Assembly: GCA_963281255.1 (NCBI GenBank)
Contig: OY725491.1
Span: 5,506,857-5,570,856, forward strand
Reading direction: 5' to 3'
Source: Aphrocallistes beatrix
Lineage: Eukaryota; Porifera; Hexactinellida; Sceptrulophora; Aphrocallistidae
DNA: 64,000 bases
Shown: piece after piece, positions 57,258 to 64,000 of the stretch
Numbering within the stretch: position 1 is the first letter of the stretch
Layout of the letters: every line of letters begins with the position of its first letter
Made by a program: the position numbers and the translations under genes
Notes under the pieces: generated by a model
What the model saw: only the letters and a program-made list of their open reading frames with translations
Database searches by the model: none
Told to the model about the DNA's origin: nothing

Positions 57258-57883
57258 CACTGCCGGTCAAAAAGAATTGCTCAAAATAGGTTTACCCAAA
57301 ATTCGATTGATTTGAACAATGATAGCTCGCCCCTCGTAACCTTCTCTGAACTGTTGAAGTAGAAACTTTTGGCGAATATTCGGATAATACTTCGGTTCTT
57401 CTATGAGTAGCAGTCTTAAATCGATCCTTTTTGCTTTTTCTGACTAATAAGCTGTCTTACCTCTTGGTTGTGACACGAGGCCTACCCGGAATAGTGAGGT
57501 CTCTTACCGAGCAAGTCAGTTCATGTTTCCTTGGGATCTCACCTACGCTTTTTTGGCTACTTCCAACCATTTTAGCTACCTCCCTCTGAGTATGGCCGTT
57601 TTCAGATACAATATCAGGTTTGCCAGATTTTCAAAGGAAATTCGGGGTTTCGAAGGCATTGAAAATTCGATAAATACTGATAAATTGTAATAAAGAGTAG
57701 AAAAGTGAAAAGGGCAAATTATTCGAATATAATGAATGAAATATCTGTATTACGGTATTACTTAGAAGATAAACAAAGATGTATATGATTTCGCAAGAAA
57801 GAAACTATCTAGTGAGTCGAAACTATTTGACGTTTACTATGCTATATACATTGATTTTGAGCAATTCTTTTTGACCGGCACTG
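57258..57883 (-). mobile_element. Tc1-like transposon remnant
   Basis: Ends CACTGCCGGTCAAAAAGAAT and the inverted copy, flanked by TA; 626 bp. The minus strand at about 57610-57300 reads as the N-terminal DNA-binding part of a Tc1 transposase (GHTQREVAKMVGSSQKSV, then IPGRPRVTT and VSTSTVQRRLR), with frame breaks. The DDE catalytic part is gone. Confidence 0.85.
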
Positions 57884-58772
57884 TATACTATACATCTAAA
57901 CTGTATGATTTACAGGTAAAGAAAACGATTTTTATGTGTATATTAGTGTTGTGCGCCAATTGATGTTATCATGATGACGGAAGGATAGTAGACTGAAGAA
58001 TTTACCAATTATAAATCGATTCCGTCTATTCTTATTCGTTATTTGTTATATACTGCAGTAGAACTGGAATAATATGTTCCCGTAAGGGATATCAACAAAT
58101 GTTCGTATTTTAACCGGAGTATGTCTTTTGAAGATTATCATAATATGTTCTAACAGAGTTATGCTGTATTAAATTAGATTACGATGAATTGAAATGATTT
58201 ACCTCAAATATATCAGCGATGCAATCACAGATTGATTGGAAGTAAAAAGATTTTAGATAACATCACTATTTATCTTTGATATTAACATTGAATTGCTAAG
58301 TTCGTTTTCCAGTTACAAGTACGTATAATAATTAAATTTCACAAAGTATCATGCTGATTTAGCATATAAAATCGTATGAATAGGTATGGAAAACCTATGT
58401 TACAGACAAATCTTCATAAAGGTTCCCCAGTCACTATCTATAAAACTCTCGCTCAAAAAGAAAAGTAGGAATTACGGTCGTCAAGAAATCAAAGTATTGT
58501 GCACCTATGTATACTATAAGATTGGATCTTAGAGTCAAGAGAATACGTAGTAGTGTATTAAGCAAGTGAATAAATTGCTGGAGAAGTGACAAATTAATCT
58601 AATGATGTATTATCAAGACATACTAGGAATTTATTCAGGTATTGTTTGCTCCATTTCAATCAGTTAATTCAAAGAAATAATCGATAAGGGTTCACACGAT
58701 AGCAGACAACATTTTCTGAATTAATATAAATGCAGTGAGTTAAAATATGCAAAATTGAGGACATTCATACTA

Positions 58773-59209
58773 CACTGCCTGGCTAAATGTATTTGAACAC
58801 TATATTGATTTGCATCATAAATAATACTAAAATGAAATTATCCAATTCATTCAAACCACGACAGCTACTGAAAATCTGAAATAAAAATCGAAATCTACAC
58901 ACTCGAATTACTCAGCTTAGAAGTTTTATATCTATAAATTATGCCAAACGGGTAATTAATATCACTTGTGCCACCTTGATCCACTCGTTCTCATTCTATT
59001 TAATAGTCATGGAAAGTGGCACAAGTGCTAGTAATTATGCTTTGCAAAATATTAATCTATGGGAAGCTTCTAAACTGAGTAATTTGAGTTTGTAGATTTC
59101 GAATTTGATGTTAGATTCTCAGTAGCTGTCGGGGTTTGAATGAATTGGCCTCAATGGAGTTACATTTTAATATTATTTATAATGCAAATCATTATGTGGC
59201 CAGGCAGTG
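58773..59209. mobile_element. Long foldback element with TA duplication
   Basis: The ends CACTGCCTGGCTAAATG and GTGGCCAGGCAGTG mark a 437-bp element whose two halves are inverted copies over about 200 bp each (shared words: TTCATTCAAACC, GACAGCTACTGA, AAATCTACA, TTACTCAG, TTAGAAG). TA flanks both sides. No coding capacity. Confidence 0.85.
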
Positions 59210-60120
59210 TAGTATTTCATTAATTAATTAATTCAAATTTTCAAAAGATCTTCCCCTAAGAGAACATCGTCACAGAATAAATTGATATAACTTCAATTCA
59301 AGGAATTCTAGATAGAAAATCACGAAATGATGAAATAGAATAGAAAGCATGGATTGAGGAACTAGAAAAGGTTAATACGCCTTTAGCTAACCAAAACTTG
59401 AGTAAATCCACAATCAATTGTTGCAACTGCGATAGTTACAGATACAAATTGCTAATACGACTCACTCAGTAGTGATGATGTTAAGCTACAAAGACTGTAG
59501 ATTAATTTAATTTAAATGAGAATATAGTACTGAATCAGGGCAAAACGTAATAAGTGATTTGGCTGAAAGAATCAGCCCCGAAAAAATAATGATATAACAA
59601 TGGCTAGTGTAAGGACATGCGGTGCGAGCTAATAAGTCAAATTTTAAACTTTTTAAGCAGTATTAATTGTAGTTTTCGAGAAATATGATTGAATGATTGA
59701 ATTGTGATTTGTAAAGATAAAATTTTCTCTAAAATCTTGTTTTGATCTAAAGCCAAAGCTATTGGATCATTTCCATAAAAACACATTAAAATCATTTGAT
59801 TAATTAACCAATATTTTCAAATTAGCCGAAACTTTGTACTGTATTTTGTACTGCATAGTTTCTAAATAAATAATAATGATTAGAAATTGAATAATATACC
59901 AGTAAACAATGAGTATTTAGAAAATATCAGAATTAATACTGGCTACCTTTTTAAAAGGTCAGTTTTTATCTTATTAACCTGAAAAATGCATAAAATCACC
60001 AGAAACCTCTTTTCCAATGGGAAATTCTGTGAAAGGCCGCCTGTAAAAAATGATACAAGATACATACACAGGATTTTATTAGAAATATTTAATCATAAAT
60101 ACCACAAAGATATAGTGAAG

Positions 60121-60990
60121 CTAGAATATTAGAAAATAATAATGACCGTTGCAAGTAATACACAGCTTCCTTTTATTATCGAATAATTTAATTCCATTTG
60201 GTTTTTCAACAAACTGGAGGTGCTTGCTAGTGATTAACTTTCCTTCATTTGAATACACAATAATTCCATTCGAGTTCTTATCAGGAAAAATCAGGTTTCC
60301 GTAAGGGTCAATTTCAAAATACCAAGGTATAGTCCCAAAATGAAATCCAGTTAGAGGTATTCGTCGTATAAATTCCCGCGTGAGTGATAATACTAATACA
60401 CTGACTTCAAATTGCCAAGAAAGTATGTATAATTGGCCATCAAAAATCTTGATATCTCTCGGCTCATCTGACACGGATATGATCTGATATTGAGGTAGCA
60501 TTGAATTGAGCACTAACAATGAATTATTGACACAAACATAGATATTGTTAGTTTCATCTGCAACAACTCCTTTTGGGCCCGTGGCAAGGCAATTCATTGG
60601 ATTAAAACTATGGATTAAATCATATGTAGTAATGAGTTCTCCGTTTGTAGTGAAAAGTAACAATTGATTCCGGTTGAAATCTGTGATATAGATGATGTTG
60701 TTCTTGATGTAGATGCTTCTTGGTGCAAAATGATTGACCAATTTTCTACTTGGATATCTGAACATTTCCGTTCCGTTATAGTTGTAAACAGTGACAATAT
60801 TAGCGTTTTTATTCAGAGCATGTAGTAGTTCTCCCTCTTCCTCTTCTCCTACCCCTCTCTGATTCATTCTATGTAGAAAATAATGACGATGGTTTAATTT
60901 TACTATCGGGGAACCGATATCAGTGTAGTCCATACAAGTTGAAGGCTGTTCGATGTTGTCTATCTGCATCAGAAGATTTAAAGATGACAT
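60121..60990 (-). CDS. NHL-type beta-propeller-like protein
   Basis: Single exon, 289 residues, ATG at 60990. Repeating units of about 45 residues look like NHL propeller blades: PRSIYIKNNIIYITDF..NQLLLFTTNGELITTYD (about 90-125), GPKGVVADETNNIYV (about 138-152), EPRDIKIFDGQLYIL (about 175-190), WYFEIDPYGNLIFPD (about 225-240) and PNGIKLFDNKRKLCIT (about 263-278). Such propellers occur in TRIM-NHL proteins and in stand-alone binding proteins. Residues 1-60 contain an acidic run (GEEEEGE) and no RING, B-box or signal peptide. The exact family and role are unknown; a protein- or RNA-binding platform is the best guess. A MITE lies 90 bp upstream of the start. Confidence 0.65.
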   Translation of the reverse strand: MSSLNLLMQIDNIEQPSTCMDYTDIGSPIVKLNHRHYFLHRMNQRGVGEEEEGELLHALNKNANIVTVYNYNGTEMFRYPSRKLVNHFAPRSIYIKNNIIYITDFNRNQLLLFTTNGELITTYDLIHSFNPMNCLATGPKGVVADETNNIYVCVNNSLLVLNSMLPQYQIISVSDEPRDIKIFDGQLYILSWQFEVSVLVLSLTREFIRRIPLTGFHFGTIPWYFEIDPYGNLIFPDKNSNGIIVYSNEGKLITSKHLQFVEKPNGIKLFDNKRKLCITCNGHYYFLIF

Positions 60991-61080
60991 TGTGTATACG
61001 GATGGCGCTTAAGCTAATGGGTAAATTACAAAACTATAGAACTGTTAAGCTCTTGAAAGTGTAGAACTTGTGGAAAACTA

Positions 61081-61319
61081 CAGTGGCCGAAGAAAATTGA
61101 GACAAAAATGTATATTGAGCATTAACTGTGATAAATTAGTATAGTTAAGAGATTGACTCGTAATATGTGTGTCATAAGTTACTTCATTCGAAATAGCTGC
61201 CTTTCGCGCCTTTACACTGTCGTAATCGGCTAAATCGATCAATACACATCGATTGACCAAGGACAGATCCAATTAATCTCATGTTTTTCTAATTTGTCTC
61301 AATTTCTTTCGGTCACTTG
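61081..61319. mobile_element. TA-flanked MITE upstream of the NHL-like gene
   Basis: Ends CAGTGGCCGAAGAAAATTGA and the inverted right end (TCAATTTCTTTCGGTCACTTG), flanked by TA; 239 bp. A minus-strand open frame of 64 codons inside it shows no clear transposase motif. Confidence 0.8.
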
Positions 61320-64000
61320 TATATCGCATAATTCATCAATTATAAAGTATCTAATTATTACTATAAAGTGGATGTTAGTTAAAATTAAAAAGAATTAAGA
61401 CCACATCATTTGTTTTAGCAAATATACATGAACCTTAAAACAATTTTTTCACTGAAGGAATTTAAAATTTAGAACATCTAATCATGTGAATATTATAACG
61501 TGTCATTGAAATACGATACTAATATAAGATTTAATTGGAAGTCAAATATAATGTGTCTTACCATAGATAAGTAACAACCCTATACACTTATTATTAACCC
61601 ATTATAAATATTAAAAAAATACCAAATGATGCACAATCGAAATAAAAAATTGAAATAAATTATTTTTATCGAACTTTTCATAACTAACTCAATGTTAGAA
61701 ATTGTCGAAATTTTTCTTAATGAGCTGTTAACACAGACGTAGACAACTCTGTAAATTCAACAAAATTATTGAAAACAACTTGTGATTTTAAAGAATCTCG
61801 TGAAAGGGTTGGCTAGAAACCTAAAATAGTTGAGCAATTCTTTTAAATACGCAAAATACATGAGAAGAGGTTTGTAGACACCAAACTTTGCTGATTGCAT
61901 TGCATTACTGACTATAAATTCTTCAAAATTAGTGGAATACAAAATCTTGTGGTAGATAAATACTTAGAGCTTATGAAATGTTATTTCAAGAATTGGAACC
62001 TATGTTTTAATGATGTAAAGTATAAACCTCCTCATGAATTAAATCCGCAAGGTCACACGGTGTGTCTCATGGTCGGACAATTATATTGTATTGTGGCATC
62101 ATGAGTTTCATAAAGGTACATGGTAGGATGTTGGTTTTGAAACATTATTCGCAAGCATAAATATTATTGATAATACTGGGAAGTAGAAAGTATATAATCT
62201 CAAAATACTTTCAACGTAATGCAGCCTACTATTACTTGATAATGTACTTGATAATGCTCTGTTATTGATCTATAAGCATCACTGTGGTTACAATTATCAT
62301 TATAAATTCTATAATAATAATTGGCAACCAATTATACAATTCATTGATTCGTTATGTGATATTATCGAAGTAGTCAAAGTTAGTCAATAAACAAATATGC
62401 ATTCAATTTAAACAGATAGATTCCTGACGTCAAACGTAGCCAGTTATAGATAGTCTCCTATTTTGTAGATTGGAAATTACCACATAGGTGAAAATAGAAA
62501 GATATAGTGACCTATACATTGTAATTACACGGCAATTTCAGCACTCTACTGTTAAATACTAAAAATATAGAAATACCCGGCTACCAGTTTTTTTTTCGTT
62601 ATAACGGATGTTAAAAATTTGCAGCTGAAAAATAGGAAAAAATTTCATTGACGCATTACTTGTGAATTATAAAAGTTGATGCGGTAGAAGAAAAATTAAT
62701 TCTATGACGTTTTCAATAGGAATGGCGTAACAAGTCAAAATGATTTAGCCATTAGTAAATTAGAGTCGTGAATTCATAAAGACTACAGAGAGCATAAGTA
62801 ATAATGGCACATTCATTTCAGATTTTTTTGCAAAAGATTTAATAAAAAATGTCGGTCGACAGACCGATAGTGTAGCTCCAGGAAGTGACTTGGCATGTGA
62901 GATATTAATTTCGTAATACATTGGGACTACTCAATTTATTAAAACTCATAATATATCCACATTCTTACGTTCAAAGTACGAAAATCGGATTCTACATACG
63001 TAGTGGAATTCCTTACATTAGTCGTTGAGATCCTACTTATATCAAAGCTTTGCAGTGGAGGTGTTAAAATATGAATATGCGCCTATAAAACCCGGAAGTG
63101 ATGCATTTTGGTCAGTTGAGGTCATATCTTGAAAACCGCAAGAGTTAGACATTCAAATTTAATTCTATTTTATACCCAATATATTACTTCTTATTAAGCA
63201 ATAATATAATTTATATGTCTAAATCCAATGGCTTTCAAATAGAATTAGATTTGAACGTCTAGCCCTTGTGGTTTCCAAGATATGACCATAACTGACCAAA
63301 ATACGTTTCTATAGCAACACTGGAATGTAGCAACATTCCATGAAAAGATCCAAAATTTTCGCATCAACCCATTCAAGGCTCACTTCTATGAGAACAAAGA
63401 TAATAAAAACACTTAGAAGTGCCCTTATACCGTCTCTGAAAATCACTAAATTTGTCACAAATATAACCTATTTCGCAATCATATGATGACTACGTAATCT
63501 AAATTTTAACAACGGATATGGGTACTATGACAGCATATTTATATGCTTTATTCATATACTCTTGCAGAACCTTAGTGAGCTGAAAGCACTAAGGATGTCA
63601 TCTCGCTAAAGGTAAAGTTAGGTGCTATCTTTCTTGCCTACTGATAGCCGAGTTTTTCTCTGTAAACATGCTATCATATACATACACCTCAGTCAGCAAC
63701 TATCAGTAGGTTTAGCACCTCACTCAGATTGTGAACCCCCTGAGAACATATTAGCATGGATTCGGGGTGTATATAAATCTATAAACTTTACTTTACTTTA
63801 CATTCCTAAGCTCTATTGTGCGTGGTTAATGATTTAAGGCAGCTCATGTATTAGTTCAACTATCTTCTATCGCATCCCTAGTCCAAAATTCGCAAGTTAC
63901 AGTGAGGCCTTATATTATTTAATAAAACGAACAAATACATACAAATACACACGTCTATAGAATTTAGGTGTGGAATAATAATTCAAGTGTATTTGCAATT
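61320..64000. other. Gene-free right end of the window
   Basis: No exon recognised. It contains a palindromic element at 63104-63312. Near 63775-63800 the run ACTTTACTTTACTTTAC ends a more GC-balanced stretch (about 63560-63800) that could be a SINE-like insertion; this is weak. Confidence 0.5.
63104..63312. repeat. Palindromic foldback repeat
   Basis: About 65 bp at 63104-63170 (TTTTGGTCAGTTGAGGTCAT.. TTAATTCTATTT) recur inverted at about 63238-63308 (..AATAGAATTAGATTTGAACG.. ATGACCATAACTGACCAAAA), around a 65-bp AT-rich core. Probably a miniature transposon. Confidence 0.8.

Larger units (their letters stand above)
56554..60120. other. Gene-free stretch with DNA transposons
   Basis: Apart from the Tc1-like element (57258-57883) and the foldback (58773-59209) no exon or gene is recognised before the NHL-like gene. 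Confidence 0.5.

Noticed and set aside
61078..61272. 64-codon minus-strand frame before the NHL-like gene
   Set aside because: It lies inside a MITE with clear inverted ends and shows no transposase or other motif.
63560..63800. SINE ending in ACTTT repeats
   Set aside because: Only the tail-like run is visible; no polymerase III promoter boxes or second copy were found.
1..64000. tRNA genes, rRNA and CRISPR-like arrays
   Set aside because: No T-loop or A/B-box pairs with a cloverleaf were spotted, and the only spaced repeats are transposon-derived; small RNA genes could be missed by eye.

Overview
The window is AT-rich nuclear DNA from an invertebrate animal. The evidence is spliced metazoan orthologues (an ESCRT-III subunit CHMP2A and the outer dynein arm docking protein ODAD2/ARMC4), a POGLUT1-type Notch O-glucosyltransferase, TRAF-like proteins, caspases, PAK-like kinases, a CR1/L2-like LINE tail and many DNA-transposon remnants. 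A sponge or another early-branching animal would fit (motile cilia, large families of intronless signalling genes), but the taxon is inference.

Layout. (1) 1.5-11.9 kb: a minus-strand cluster of TRAF-like adaptor genes, three intact (1583-2830, 8409-9458, 10788-11864), one broken by a LINE and a 5-bp deletion (3910-4825), and one decayed C-terminal relic (about 9850-10130). A single-exon POGLUT1 gene (6842-7957) sits among them. (2) 13.1-14.9 kb: CHMP2A in two exons, its 1.1-kb intron packed with miniature transposons. (3) 16.1-21.4 kb: a tandem duplication carrying an intact caspase with a DED-like prodomain and a caspase pseudogene. (4) 21.4-27.0 kb: the last three exons of ODAD2, whose stop codon lies about 5 bp from the end of the caspase duplication; upstream exons were not found. 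(5) 27.0-32.6 kb: no gene seen. (6) 32.7-55.3 kb: six intact, intronless PAK/STE20-like kinase genes in both orientations, two of them on the arms of a roughly 3-kb inverted repeat. (7) 55.4-64 kb: a MULE remnant, Tc1-like and foldback elements, and one intronless NHL-propeller-like gene (60121-60990).

The most striking feature is the kinase array. The six genes differ strongly over the first 80-100 codons (ATP-binding N-lobe) but are almost identical in DNA, silent sites included, from there to the stop codon. The shared part is also much richer in G+C than its surroundings. This looks like ongoing gene conversion that homogenises the catalytic C-lobe while N-lobes diversify. All six keep a TATA box 53-65 nt upstream of the ATG, and all lack the activation-loop threonine of PAKs.

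TRAF-like adaptors, a prodomain caspase and an expanded kinase family, all lineage-expanded, intronless and clustered, suggest an innate-immune or cell-death signalling region. That link is a hypothesis; each family call rests on sequence motifs visible here.
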